From the NCBI GenBank assembly GCA_015657535.1, contig JADHZB010001022.1:1-64000 (forward strand): a stretch of DNA of 64,000 nucleotides. The letters run 5' to 3'. The translations under genes were made by a program, and so were the position numbers. Below are positions 38,866 through 52,500 of this stretch, piece by piece (position 1 is the first letter of the stretch; the number at the start of each line of letters is the position of its first letter). This stretch comes from Nephromyces sp. MM_2019. Taxonomy: Eukaryota; Apicomplexa; Aconoidasida; Nephromycida. Under the pieces are notes generated by a model. That model had not been told where the DNA came from. It did no database searches and saw only the letters and a program-made list of their open reading frames with translations.

Positions 38866-41800
38866 TCACATATTCTTCCTTCCCTTTAGCAATGCTTTAT
38901 TTTTTTTAAGACTTCCCCGGCCATAAAAGGGAATACTGCTTCCCATAAACTTCATACTTACTATGAAGACAAGAACTAAGCCACACGGCACTACAGCTAA
39001 GACTATAAAAGCCCATAATTTCGAAGATATTACACCCTCTGAGTTTGACCGTGGTTTATTCTCTCCACCCTGCGAGAAGGACCGCAAAGACAAAAATAAA
39101 ATTAACCGGTGGAAAAAAAGCTTTGAAATATACACAATACATCAAAAAAGAAGCAACTAAAAACAAACAATTACAAGCATGAAAAAATATGGAGCACACA
39201 TTGCAGCTACTCCACAACTGGACCGTAACAAAGATAACATCTCCAACATCAATCTATAAAATATAGTTCTTATAAAAAAGCTGTAGCACACAGCCAATTA
39301 ATCCACAGGGGTTTACAATTAAAATGATGCTGGAATTACAACCATGTGGGTAACTTATTCAGATAAACTACTCTTATCTTGACATCGTAAACTTTCTAGC
39401 TTTAGAAGCATAAATACTGCATATTAAAAAATTTTGTGCTGGAGCTGGGCCATACCAGTACTTCAAGGAGCATCTCTTCTAGCAAATTCAATTGAACAAC
39501 ATTAAATCTGTGAGGAGTCACATTTTCCACCCGAGTTAAGCATTTGCTCGCCTGAGCAGGCTCTAAGGGTATCAAGCTAGAGTGCTTTGCCTGTATAGTT
39601 TCATCTATGTTAGCAAAACAAGCAACCCAGGCACTATAAGCCAGCAGCCTAAAAACATCAGTATCTCTCATACCCTAAAAACAGCAATGAAACGTAAAGA
39701 AATGACACTCTCATTCGCACGCGAGGTTAAGAGAAAAAACTCATCTTTTGACGTATTTACTCATGCCAAAATTATCTTCCAAAGGACACGAATGCACATC
39801 TATAACGCAGTGCTAAGCACACCTATATAACGACATGAAAGCGTTAAGTTTCCAATCTTAATAAAGATTAAAAGCAGAGCCATATAGCCTAGAGATAAAA
39901 CGAAAGCTTGAGGATGCCAGAGGCAGATAGATCCAAACAAAAGGAATGGACACTGCTTACAACATTAAGAACCCTCAAATCAGTAGGCCACCATCAAAGT
40001 CCTAAAAACTATTTTTTCAGAATCTAGATAACCGTGAGCTCATGTTAGATTGCATGTCAAAGATAAGAGTAGGCGAAGAAGATAACAGTGAAGAGAAGGA
40101 AAACAGTCGCGATATATCATTTCAGCCAACATAACAAAAGCGTCGAACAGATGAATTGAAACAAGTGGAATCAGGAAATTTCATGCTTTGTGAACCTTGC
40201 AGTATCATCGAAAGCTTGCGATAGAGGAAGAAGTATGCATTAGAAATCTTCATAGGATTGCAAGAAGAACACGAGTGTACATACACTATCTCAGAGTAGC
40301 AAGATTGTGTGCAAAATCTTCAAAGCACCAGCCTGAATAGAAGAATGTCAAGAAATATTATTTTGCCATAAAATGATCAAGTATTGCTCAAATCCTTGAA
40401 CTTAATAGCTCGTAGAAACAAAAATATAAGCATCAAGATTAAAGTAATAAAATGCTGGGTTGAAATAAAACATTGAAAAACGCATAGCAATATAATATTT
40501 CACATAAAATTTCCAACGCAATATACCCTAATTAATAATATTTTAGACTTCAAGCATTGAACTGATAAAAACGGTATATAATGAGTGTATAGCAAGTACC
40601 ACAAGCAACTGATAGCATTAATTGTTATCCAGCCACTAACATTAATTATGGCTAGTTCTTTGATATTTTCTCTAGCAGCATCCTTGTTCGCCGAAAAAAA
40701 ATTATCCGTAATTTCTGCGCATATCCGAAGCCTATTCTTTATGCTAGCCTCAGTCATTCTTTCCACTAGGCTGTCGGATTTAACAATGATACAGATAAAT
40801 AAATTGAAGATGAAGAAAACTTAAAAATGTGTAAAAACAGCTCAGAGGGACATGAAACAAGCAGAAACAGAAATTAATGCATAGCATCACTACAATATGA
40901 GTGACTCAATTAGATGAGGAAAAAAATTTAACGCACTACAACTACGAAAATAGATCCAAAAAAGCTTTTTAATCCAGAGAAGATAGCACTTATGCACTAT
41001 CGTACCTATGGTAAATAGCAATTGTGGCCGTAACACTTATTTTTAAAGATATATCGCTAGCTGCTCATACGGATTCAGGAATGCAAGGAGAGTAAAAAAA
41101 CACACCCAGTTATCGGGTATTGCAAAAAGACTAATCGTAGTGTGTCACAATCTCGAAATTAATCCCCGTTTTATACCGACAATCATCAGATCAGTCATAC
41201 TTTTCAAGTATCACAATAATCTATAAGCACACGAATCTTCGCTAACACATACGAATAGAAAAAACTAGGAGCAGGAATTAAGAGAATATTCTCATCATGA
41301 CGTCGCTAATGAAGCGTGATATGGCATAATATTGAACTAACAATTCTGGGGAAGATGCTTTACATATAGCTAGGAAACGAAAGCGTAGCTCAACCTTATT
41401 ATGGGAAATAAAAAAACCTCTGATGCCGGATAACTTAACACGAGCGAGCATATCTTGTGCTGTGATATATTTGAAAAAAACATCTGTCGCAAGTGAAACA
41501 AAAGTTAAAATACAACTTTTTTTTCCGCTGAAAAACGTTTTATTGGAAAACGAACTTTCTACCGCAAAAATAAATGCCATTTATTCTCTGACCATTGTGA
41601 GGGCGAGAGACTCTGCATCTATAACCGAGCAATATATCAAAGAACGCTCTAGAATAACTTAGTATTGGGATTCTTCGCCATGCAGTGTACATGTTTCTAC
41701 GGTCTTAAGCACGGCACATGCTAAGCATAAAAAAAAAATTATTTTCCTTCTTTCATTCAATCGCCTGTTCTGAGCCAACCCGTTTAGAGTCTACAGCATA

Positions 41801-42161
41801 TTTAGTAAAAAAAATTTCTTCCGGCAATAAATGATAATTGCAGCATCAGAGTGAACAGAGACCTATCCATCATTGCATCAGAGTACACCTTGTCACCGGA
41901 GCTATCCACTAGAGCATTGGAGTAGTAGGAAAGATCTTGCAAATAGGGTATCAATGACTCAAATACGCTCTCAAAAATTTTGATGGAGGAAGGAGCATTT
42001 TCATCTGGAATTACTTTATAGGAATTCGCATCCGAAGTAAGCGCCATGACAAGCATGGGAGGCCCCATTCCCCCCGTAACATCTGATGCCCATCGAGGAG
42101 AATTCAAAAATTCAAGATGGGAGCAACAAAGCAAGATGGCAAAGCAAAAAAAGCGAAACAT
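38866..42161 (-). CDS. Putative single-pass type I membrane protein, 7 exons, unidentified
   Basis: A phase-consistent chain of minus-strand exons is 42161-41863, 41648-41593, 41483-41364, 41060-41006, 40770-40600, 39648-39462 and 39069-38866, giving 363 residues. It starts with a hydrophobic leader (MFRFFCFAILLCCSHLEF) and has an ectodomain with several N-glycosylation sequons (NVS, NVT). A transmembrane segment near 315-337 contains LWAFIVLAVVPCGLVLVFIV, and a 26-residue basic tail ends GRKNM. The T-poor, A-rich plus strand here matches the intron bias of other minus-strand genes. No family is recognised. The individual exons rest only on open frames and splice signals. The first exon could instead start at an internal acceptor at 42082, which would fuse this gene to the exons at 42.3-43.1 kb. 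Confidence 0.45.
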
Positions 42162-42267
42162 GATGCAAGAAAATGTTGAAACTTTCAACGTCTTTTATTG
42201 ATGAGATTAAAAAATTTTCTTGCGGAAAACTACTTCAAGCAGAAAGTCGATTCATGGTGCATTTCAT

Positions 42268-43124
42268 TCAATCCCCCTCAAAACAAATGTGCCATCGGCT
42301 TTTAGGTTCCGTTGATGTATGTGAACTGCTCAGAGTGCAACTCGAAGCCTTCAAATATTCTCCTAGCTCCAAATGCTCGAATTCGAGTATATGTAGCCCG
42401 AAAAGTGTTGCTGGTACCAACGGGCATGGCTGGGTTGTGACTTCTTCGGCACCACCAATTAGTGCACGAAGAAGTGGCAAAGTCTATACCAAGAACGTGG
42501 GAGCCAATAAAGGTCACGGCGCATATATTAGGATAGGTAAGCACAGCTTAGCTTCGCCAAAAAAAGTTGAACAGAACATATAATACGATAGGAATCAAAA
42601 TCGAAACCGGATTGTATTCATTAGAAAATCGAATGCAATAACTAGAGGGTAGCATAACACATAGAATATATTTTGTTTCAGGTTTCTACACGTATTTACA
42701 CACCATGAGGATTTCTAGACACGTATTTTCAAAATCTAGTACTACACGCTTTCTCATTCCCTGGATGCTGTAAGTTGTGACATATCGAGGGTACCAACAC
42801 AGGACTGCGAGCTATATATACACTCTTATAGCTGTTACTAGCATCGTAATGCAGCGCTTACTGGTTACCAGAACTATATTTAACCTCATGAGGGGTGATA
42901 AATGCCTACATTGCACAGTAGGTAATGGGTCTGATGCAGGTGCATTGATAGTACATAACTCATCAGAGCCAAGAACCGATACTTTGCTTGTCTTGCAAGC
43001 ATTTCTAACTCTTGCAGTAGCCGTTCAACCCTTCTTTGATCATCGTTCCATCCTCCCTTGCAGCTACAGCTGCAGGAGTCAACCTTATCCACGGCTTTCA
43101 ATAAGAATTCTATCCAAAAATTTC
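42268..43124 (-). CDS. Partial unidentified gene, 3 terminal exons
   Basis: Minus-strand exons 43124-42960, 42804-42704 and 42483-42268 join in phase and end in a stop at 42268, giving about 160 residues. The first encodes an amphipathic segment (RRVERLLQELEMLARQAKY). The second carries LCWYPRYVTTYSIQGMRKR. The third begins TLPLLRALIGGAEEV. The gene lies just upstream of the putative membrane protein and could be joined to it, because the acceptor at 42082 is in the right phase after a donor at 42327. Upstream exons were not found with confidence. I recognise no family. A plus-strand frame of 136 codons overlaps the region (42173-42583) and is judged less likely. Confidence 0.35.
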
Positions 43125-46100
43125 CTTGAGTAGAAAATATGATATTTTTTACACCATTTTTATTCAAAGAAGTAATAGTTTATCAGAATTTCGCTCGCTC
43201 GCGCAATGTAAGAGCACACTATAACTTTTTTCAGGATGCTATACTCACAAGTGTTGATCTAGCCGCGTTATTATTCTGGTTAAGAAGCTATAGGTACTTT
43301 TTAAGCATTTGATATCCCAAAAGGTGTGATTTTTCCATAAAAAAAAGGCTAGCAATATCATTACCTTTGTGCTTTAGCTGCAAAGGCTGGAGCTGCACAT
43401 CCTTTTTGTAAAAAATTAAATTTTGGTGGAAAGAGAGCTTGTTCGACTTGATTCAAGTCTGGTGTAGTGCGTGCTATTTTTTTGTTGGCCTTTTAGGTGT
43501 TGGTTTGATACTGGAATACTTAGCGCCTTCAAAGGAAATTCTTTTTTTTATTCCTTTTTTGCATTGAATGGTAATACTTGATGTATGGGCATGACTAGCA
43601 CTTTGTTGCGTTCCTGTTCTATAGGCATTTTTTGATTCTTAAAATATTTTAGCCTGCGTACTATCTTGCTCATTTCGGATGAGAATTCAATATGGCTTTT
43701 ATGGGCTTACGGTGGTACCACTTGAGTCGAAGCAAGCTTTTCAGTCTAGATAAGAAGCCAAGTTTTGGGGAAAACGTAGGTTTTTGTAAGCTAAAGCTCT
43801 GAGACAACCACTAAAAAAAGCAAATTGCAGGTAAAGTCGTATACTAGCATGTTTTCCGGTACAAGCCTACACCAGTGACTCAATTTTAGCCTTCAAAGTG
43901 GCTGAAAAACACTTTTATGAATAAAGAATTTAAGCTTATTAAAAAGCTATCAATCTAGTAGTTTTAGATCTTATTTTCCTCGCAAGGATTTTTGTAGGTA
44001 GCTCTAAACTTTTACTAGAAAATAAAGACAGCCATATGTCTGACGCATGTAGTATCAATCTTTAAACTACGTGGCACCAAAGGCCCCATTTCGAGGAATG
44101 TCATTTAAAGCTAAGCCATATACGCTAAGTATGACGAGGGTACTCATTTCGGTTTTCAAATTCGCTATGCAAGCTGCAAAAGCTATGATATGCATGTTGT
44201 ATTTTTTTTTCATTTCATACAGTAAATATATGGTTAAAAAAGATAATTTCAAAGTCTCTTAATCCCTAGTTTATTGTACATGAGCGTAAAGGTTACGAGG
44301 AGAGGCCCAATAAGTGCAATGCAGTTCTCATGAACCTCCTTTTGGAAGACACTATTTTTGCTTTAACTTTTCTTCGTCAAGCCACAAATTTAAGCAACCT
44401 TGAATGAATGGTAATCTTTATAAACCTTTCCGGAAAAAAATTTTTTTACAATGTAACAGAAGTATAAAGGAATTCGCTATTTTAGCTTTAACTGGGAGTA
44501 TGACAAAGGAGCTGAATCCCTAAAAGTGCTTGCTGAACTTTCTAATTGTACGTAAGGCAACAAGTGCTCGGAATACCTGGGGCTCATCCATGAGCTTAAC
44601 CTAACAATAACTCAGAAAAATTTCTGCCTAAAACAAAGATTTCGAAATGAAGCACATTTACCAACGTTCTATTCGACAGCCAAATTAATTGGCATACATT
44701 GAATTATGCAGCGAAACTATATGGTGGGTTGCAACATTATGCACGCCTCAAGCATATGATAGACCGAGGTATCAATTTTGCACTATTTGACTATAAGAGA
44801 AGAATCATTCAAGTAGCGAAATTGATATTATTATGCTTATAACCAGGTAAAAGCATTTGGATGACTACATATGAAAAACTCCACAGATCTCTGTGATTTT
44901 TGTTTTTGCTCTGAATCCTAGTCCACGCCAGAGAATTAAAATTTTTCCTAGGAAGCCTCCTTAAATTTTTTGTTTTTAAAAACTTTGTTGATTCATTATT
45001 GAAAGTTTTTATTAACTTTTTCCCGAAGTATAGCATTGGCGTTCAGCGATGGCTTAAATACGTAAGACCCCGTAGACCGTGAACCCAAAGATCAGCGTTG
45101 TGCTCATCATACGATTATGGATTCCACGTTGAATCATGGCTTCATTCCCGCTTTTGCTCGTCTATAATTGTAATACCGGAATGACGAAGTTTAATATCTT
45201 TTTTTCAACTTTTCATGCATTGACGTATGCAGCAAGCACTCTAAATGAAATATATTGTGATGGATTTTGCATTTAGCTCATTTATAATCACCGATTGCAT
45301 TAGCTATTTTATTGTTTTCCTTCCATTATGTATGGAAAACCTAATAAAAGCTATCAAAAGTGGTTAGCTATGCAGGAGTTGAGTACCTTTGCTATTCGTC
45401 GATAGGTGCCTCCTTGAAGTAAAATATCAGTCACTCACTGACGCGCTCTTCCGCCCAGGGAAGATACTTTGAGACAATATATATGTATCCATAGCAGATG
45501 CTTCCTTGTTATACAGTATAAATGACACAATGCAATTTGTTTTCAGTTTGTTGTGCAACGCTGAATGGAGGGTATTTTTCACGCTAGGTTACGAATCGTT
45601 ACGCTTGCTGCGTAGCAAAGACAATGTCCAACATGTCGACCAGCAAACATCGCCGGTTATTCGATTAAGCTGCAGCATATACTTCATTATGTAAATGGGC
45701 GTAGAGTATTATATTTACCTTCGTAAATAAAATCCCACTTTAGTTACTGCTCATTGCAATGGCTTAATTCGAAAAAAATCAATCATATGAACAATCGCTG
45801 AATATCTGATTAATAAGCTACTTAGGTAGGGCTTGAGGAACTGACAGTAGCGGTTTACTAATATGGGCGTGCAAGCAACAGTAAGAAGCCGCAAGAGTGT
45901 CCCTGGTAAATACAAGCATGCGCTGCCCCTGACTACCCTACAAATCTTGCTCTTATAAGGCGAAGCAGCAGTATTGGCAAGCACACACACACAGCTATAG
46001 CAAGATGTAAGGAGTACACCATTACATTGACGCATCCACACCTTGTCACCCTCCATGTTAGGCATCTCTCTTATTTCCAGAAGGAAAAGCGTTAGCGGAG

Positions 46101-46386
46101 ACGGAACTTCGTCTCATCGTAATCATTGTGTGATGCTTAAGTATAGAATAGGTGAAACATAAAGCGTTTGGTAACTCGACTGCTAGATAGAAACGGTCAT
46201 CTGCATGAAGAAAGTATATATCAGCAAAAACCTGGAAAAATACCCTGTTCCAACTTCAAGATGCCGTGCACGCATGCTTCAGATGGATTTTCACGCCGTG
46301 CCCCTTGCCAACAATTTTCAGTAGCTGGCACGCCTGATATGTAACGGATCCTAAATAAAGGTGCGGTAGTCAAATTTACGCTTTTT
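43125..46386. other. Unresolved stretch between unidentified genes and the TPC gene
   Basis: Mostly AT-rich. Minus-strand frames at 46345-46245 (containing SGVPATENCWQGAR), 46199-46060 and 46107-45751 look coding and may be in-phase exons of one gene, but no start or family is visible. A segment near 44075-44105 (minus strand) resembles the repeat at 24.5 kb. Confidence 0.35.
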
Positions 46387-46512
46387 TTGTACTCCCTAGG
46401 AGAAGGAGCTAAGACACAACTCTTTTATCTCGAAGGGTTCACAATCACCAGTGCCCTCAACTTCTACGAGATAACTCCTTTTTTTCTAGGGAGAATATAT
46501 TCCTCACATGCG

Positions 46513-49500
46513 ATGCCATCCTCATTTTTTGAAGGTAGAACTGCAAGAGAATTCTTATTGACTGATGTTTCTGATCGAAGCTCTAATAACCGGTCATCAC
46601 TAAATGGCCCTTCTTTCTCTAATGACCTTAACAGAGGCTCAAGAGAGTTCCGCTTGGCGCGAGCAGCCGCCTTTGTATCGGCTGCAACTGCAGGTACGCC
46701 TCGTGAAACTCTCCCGGATAATGCTTTTTCCAGCCCTCGAAGGCTCTGCCTCCATCATCTTTGCCTGTCGACCTTACCGTACCTGAAGATGATTTTGTGT
46801 CTTTACATGCTGCTAGCTTTTTTCGATAGCCCAAATCCGTGGGAAGACCGTATTAGTATGTGTACGGGCAACACACGGAATCGAGGGAGAGGAGATAGCA
46901 TTGGTACGGGAATTACCACGAAGACGCTAAAGTCTTCATTGTCAAATGCCGACATACCTACCCAAGATCTTGATATAGAGGATGCTTGCTTGAACTTAAA
47001 AGTAAGAAATCAGCCCTCTAGCGTTTCTAAAGATTACCATCTCAGTGGGGAACTACCAAGCCAGGTTACCCATGAATCATATCTACAAGAGTCGAATTAT
47101 CATGAATCGCATTTCGAGGTGATGCCAAAGCTGCTCCAAGGTGTTGGGGAGCTACTTACTGTTTCATTTCCCCTTCAGATTTCTTCTGAAGACTCTAATC
47201 CAGGAATTTTTTTCAGAAATGTAGCTGAAATTCGTCCTGTAAGTGATGTAGATAAAGACTATACTAGGACTAGTAATGAGCTAGTAAAACAGGATAGTTT
47301 TTTTCCGGAAAAACAGAATCGAAAGCACTTGGTTCATCAGCAAACTGCACTGAGTAATTTACCGCTGGGTGTTCACGTCATTTTACCCATTGAAAATGAT
47401 GAAAAAATCCTTTCAGAGTGTGATTTTGATGGTCTGCTCCCTCCTAACTCCACGTGTTATGTCCGAGGTGTTTATAAGATTCCCTGCAATACTGCTGATA
47501 AAACACCCCAAAATACTGATAAAACTGGATTTTTTTATTTCAAAAATGAAAATACTGTATCCTCAAATAATGAAAATGCCCCTTACAGTAACTATCCTCC
47601 AAGCAGTGCTCTCCTCTTTTCGAGAATTCCTCTTTTTCAAGGAATAAAGAATCTTAGAACGGGAATTTTTTCCTTTTTCTTCAAAGAATCCAAGAGTTCA
47701 AGCAGATTTGAAGCTTCTTTGTTGCCTAAGCGAAACACTATCATGGGGATCATCGAGGTGTCCATATTGCTGGGGAACTTTGCGTTTGTTTTATGCAGGG
47801 TTTACGCTACTGGAAAAGCTACCTCTAGCTCCATCTCGCTATGTATGCTGAGCATTATAGCTGCAATCGATGTAATACTTCATTTGCTCAATGATCACGG
47901 TCTTGTGGAGCTGGCTTACGATGCTTTCTTAGAGAGTTACCGTATCCTTGTAGTATCAGGTGCTGACAGCATCGCTGGGAAGGCACTTCAGGGCAGTACT
48001 GCTCGCTTGGGGAGCATTTACCTTTTTCGCTTGTTGAGGCCAGTTATATTTTGTTTGAGTAGCTACACTCTCAGAAGAATGATTTGCAGCATTTTCAGGA
48101 CCATGATTAAGGTAAATTGATTGCAGGGAGTAGTGTAATGTGTGTGTTAAGCTCGAAGCTTTGAGGTGCCTAGGATGGTTTTTGCATGAAAAATATTGAT
48201 AGAAAACATATGGACAAGCTTTAATAATATATTTTTTATAGTGCAGTCAAAAACATTCTCTTGATAAAATCCTGATAAGGTTTGACTTATTTAGCTTTTC
48301 TGAGGGGATAAAACCAAATATTCGGATTATTTTTATCCTTTAGATTTCTGGTGATTTTCAAGCTTTTTTCCCCTAACTTTTGTAACTATGGCACTCAGTT
48401 TCCAATATTTTGCGGCATGATAACTTGTTTTTGCTGAATTCGCTCGGCTTATTGGTGCAAAAAGCTTTTTTTCTTGTTCCAATTGCCCTTTCCTCAGTGA
48501 TTGATTATTGTACTAGTATGGATATTTCAATTTTTCACTTTTTGGATTGCATAGATTCTCTGAGGGATGAATTTTATGGTCCGTTCCTATTCTGTGATTC
48601 TCTACTGTGTTTTAGCCTTTAGGATATACCGCCTTTGACTGTTCTCCCAGCTTTATGCTTTAAGCATTTTTTCCTTTATTTTGAGAAGAGTATTCTTTAG
48701 AATATATTTTTTAGGGTTCAGGCTTATTTAGGGTTTAGGTTTGTTTAGCGTTTAGGATTTACTTTTTAGGGATCAGGGTTTAGGCTTGTCCAGGATTAAG
48801 GGTTCAGACTTGTTCAGGGCTTAGGGTTTACTTTTTAGGGTTTAAGGCTCACAGTTTAGGGTTGCAAGAGCAATGATGCTCTTTTAATGTATGGGAAGAG
48901 AGAATACTTCTGCGGTTGATCACATAATATACACTCATGAGGAAGGAAAACTGTTTTATTGGCACTCACCTCTTCAGAAGCAGTCTTTTCAATTAGAGAT
49001 CGGCGTATGTGTTAATTGAGTTTCCTGCAGGTAAAGGAGATATTTGCAGCTATCTTGTTGAGTCTGATCTTGTTTGATTGGTGGGGAATCATCTTCTTCT
49101 CTGGAACTGTTGGGCAGGAGCAATTTTCTTCATTCTCGCGTGGGTTCGTATCTTTAATGATGGTTATGTCAGCTGCTAACTTTCGTGAGGTAGGAATTTT
49201 TTGCTTCATTCTTTAACACTACAGAAGAGAGTTTGTTTTGAGTATATAGCTTCCATTAAAAGTACTACTTCCACTCCTTTTTGCAGTAGATAACAATGCT
49301 ATCTTGGCTCCATACTTTCTTCCTTTATACTTACCTGATAACTGCACCCGTTTTATCGCAAATCTCTATGTGTTTCTCTCAAATTAGATTTTTTTTCAAA
49401 TTATTTGCAGCGAAAGTTTCATGAACTGTGCATAGTTAATAAAAAATTCATCAGTTCATAAAAAAAGATATATATAAATATATCTCCGTCTCTCTCTCAC

Positions 49501-52500
49501 GATGTCTAAATGACTGTGCACTTTGTTTTATTGTCATTTTTATAATGTTGCAATTCTACATAAATTTGTAATATTCTTTGATTCCCACATGATTTTTTGT
49601 CTTTTTTCCGCTTTGAAGGTATTACTGCCAGGTTACGCTGTTCATCCAGCTGCCTCCCTGTTTTTCCTGACATTTTATCTATTGGTGGAGATACTGCTGC
49701 TGGGCGTACTTACTGCTGCACTTTATAGTGCATATAAGGAAGAGCACTTAAAGGTAAATTTAGTCAAAATCCTTATTCCTAAGCTTGTAGAACCAAGCTT
49801 TGTTACAAACCAAATGAAGATTGAAGACCTTGAAGTATATTTTGTCTATATATATGCGTGTGTATGTATGTGGAGTATTACATGTGCGTGTGTTTGTGTA
49901 GTAACACATTTGTAGGTGTCTGTGTGGTTGGAGATACATGTGTGTTCCTAGTTGAAGTGCATCACATCAAGTTATATTTTTGCTGCTTTTATTTGTTTCA
50001 TTTGTTGTGTGTTGCATAATATATATTGCTGATGTGTGTTAGCCTTGCTAGTCTTACTGGAAATCTTTTATCGCTACAACAGGGAATTGAATTTTATATT
50101 TCAGAAAGAAGGAAAAGTCTTTTATAAGAAGAAAATTCATTGTTTTAGTAATGCAAACCGAAAAGAATGATGCATTATATATATATTAACTCTAATAGTA
50201 ATAAGTATGTGATATTGGAATGCCAGCGACATATCATTTTTTTTGCTTTATGTTTGCCTTTAAAAGTTTTCAAATTTCGCGGATTTGCCTATAAAAGTTC
50301 GCAAAATTTGCATATTTTCGTGCAATTTTTTTTATTTTCGTCAAAGAACAAAAATTTACGCATTCACTGTTTTGCTTATACCAGTACCTATTGAAGAGCT
50401 CAAGAAATCGAAAGCGGTACTTGGCAGATGCCTTCTACATGATGGTAGACTATCATGATAAGAGGCTAATGCTAGATACTTGGACTGACTTCTATGCAAT
50501 ATTTCTTGGAAAATTAGTCCCTACCCCGTTATCCAAAGGTATGTGAGTTGAGCGATTTTTTTCTTATCTGTGTAACTGCTTGCGATTGTTGTTATTTGCA
50601 ATAGTATCCATGTTTAAGAAGATATTTAGACTTAGCATGCACAATCGAGCTTGTGTATGGAAAATTTTATGCTACTTTATGTGTTAAAGTTGCTCTTTAA
50701 CACATACACTCCTTCAGAATGCGACTCATGCAAATGCCTATTGGGTAGGGCGTTAGCCCGCTATTTTTGAACTTGTGTGTTGCTCTATTTTTTTCTAACG
50801 ATTCTTCCACCTTGTATACGCTTTATTTTAGATATGCTTTTAGTATCAAAGGATGATTCTACTCAAGTGAAAAACCACGCTAGGTGAGGTTTATAGTATA
50901 ATTTGATGCTATTTGAATGAGTTGTGGGTTTGATATGAAAGTATATTCTATTTGCTCTCTAGGTAATTAATAATGAAAAAACCTCTATAATTATCGAAAT
51001 ATATACTGCGATGAATATTTTATGTTTGGTTTTCTGCATTTTCACGGATGAGAAATCTGCGTATATCAAAAAGTATGCAAAGATGATGCTTTTGATAAAG
51101 CAACGAGGAGGAGCGGAGTAAGTAGGCAGAAATCTGAGGAATTCGATGGCAAAGAGAATGAATATGGAGGTAGCAACTATATAGAAGAAAAAATAAAAGT
51201 TTATGCTGAAGAAGAACAAGAAGAAGAAGTCTATGCTAAAGAAGAAGTATATACTGAGGAAATATTGATATTTAAAGTTATGGGTTAAGGAAAGATTTTT
51301 TTTCTTATTCCATTATTTTTGAAATAATGCGATAACATGCCTTTGAATGTTTTTCTCTTGTGTTTAATTGAAATGTTCTACCTTTAAGTTCTTTGCATCT
51401 TCATTTCTTTAAATCCTCAATTTTCAATGAAAAATTTTCTTTAGCTGTGATAAGCACTCTATGCATATAGGCGGGTGCTATGTGCTCAGTATTCGCTTTT
51501 TTTGGCGGATTTTTTAATCTGAAAGTCCACATTATTGGCTCTCGTTTACTAATATCGTCAAGCAGACCATAGTATATATGCAATTAATAAGTCTGGTAAA
51601 CAAAGTCTCAGATCAATCGAAAAATCTGCTAAAAAGTGGCTTTTTTTGGGTAAATTGCTTTCTCATTATTAGTAGGATTGTAAATATCTGCATCTTCATG
51701 CTGGTTCTAGTGCGTTTCCTTTACTAGGTATGTGAAAATGATGTTTCAAGTTGAAAGAATATTAATTGTAGCGACATTAAATTATAAATTGAATAGTTTT
51801 TATAAAATGTTGACTCTCATTACGCTTCTTAATCTTTTACGATATTTCTTCCCACCTTCAGTCTATCACTGGTTCATGTGTGTGCGAGAATAAAGCTAAA
51901 GGGATAGCATGCTCACACATTCCTATATGCAGGAGTAAAGCTAAAGAGATAGCATGCACACATATTTCTGTGTGCGATACTAAACCGCTCATACTGGCAT
52001 AACTGAGGTGCATTCATAAATACCTGTTTATATGTGTGTGCGCCAGCCATCTTGATTATATTTCCATTTCTTGAGAGCTTTTTGTCCACGTATTCCGCAT
52101 ATCCTTTACTATTATCTTCTTAGATTAGGCTGATAGATATTCTTCAAGGTTTGACTAGTGTTGATTTCAATTTCTGTGTGTTTTAAAAGGAAATTTTCTC
52201 TTCTCACGTCTATTAAAAATTGCTACGTTGAAATGTGTATAGAGGCCTCTTCAAACTACTGGCAGATCATCAGGAAAACACAATTAATCTTTCACAATTT
52301 ATGCTAGTCAGCAATGTGCTGAATCATAGGAGCCATCCGAGTGAGTGTGTGTGTTTTCGCGCGAAAATTATATCGATGCAAGCGTTTTTGATGATAAAAA
52401 ACGTGCGTGCGTTAGCCTTGTACTTTCTAGCTCTTCAGCAGTTAGTGCCTTTTATAAGCAAGTGTGAAGAACATGGAGCACATACGCATCTGCTCAACAG

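Noticed and set aside
42173..42583. Plus-strand frame of 136 codons
   Set aside because: It overlaps minus-strand exons that join in phase on both sides and have good splice borders; the plus frame has no recognisable feature.
50990..51120. Candidate TPC exon containing DEKSAYIKKYAKMM
   Set aside because: It has a fine donor but no acceptor in the right phase, and the flanking exons (50883 to 52243) already join in phase without it.
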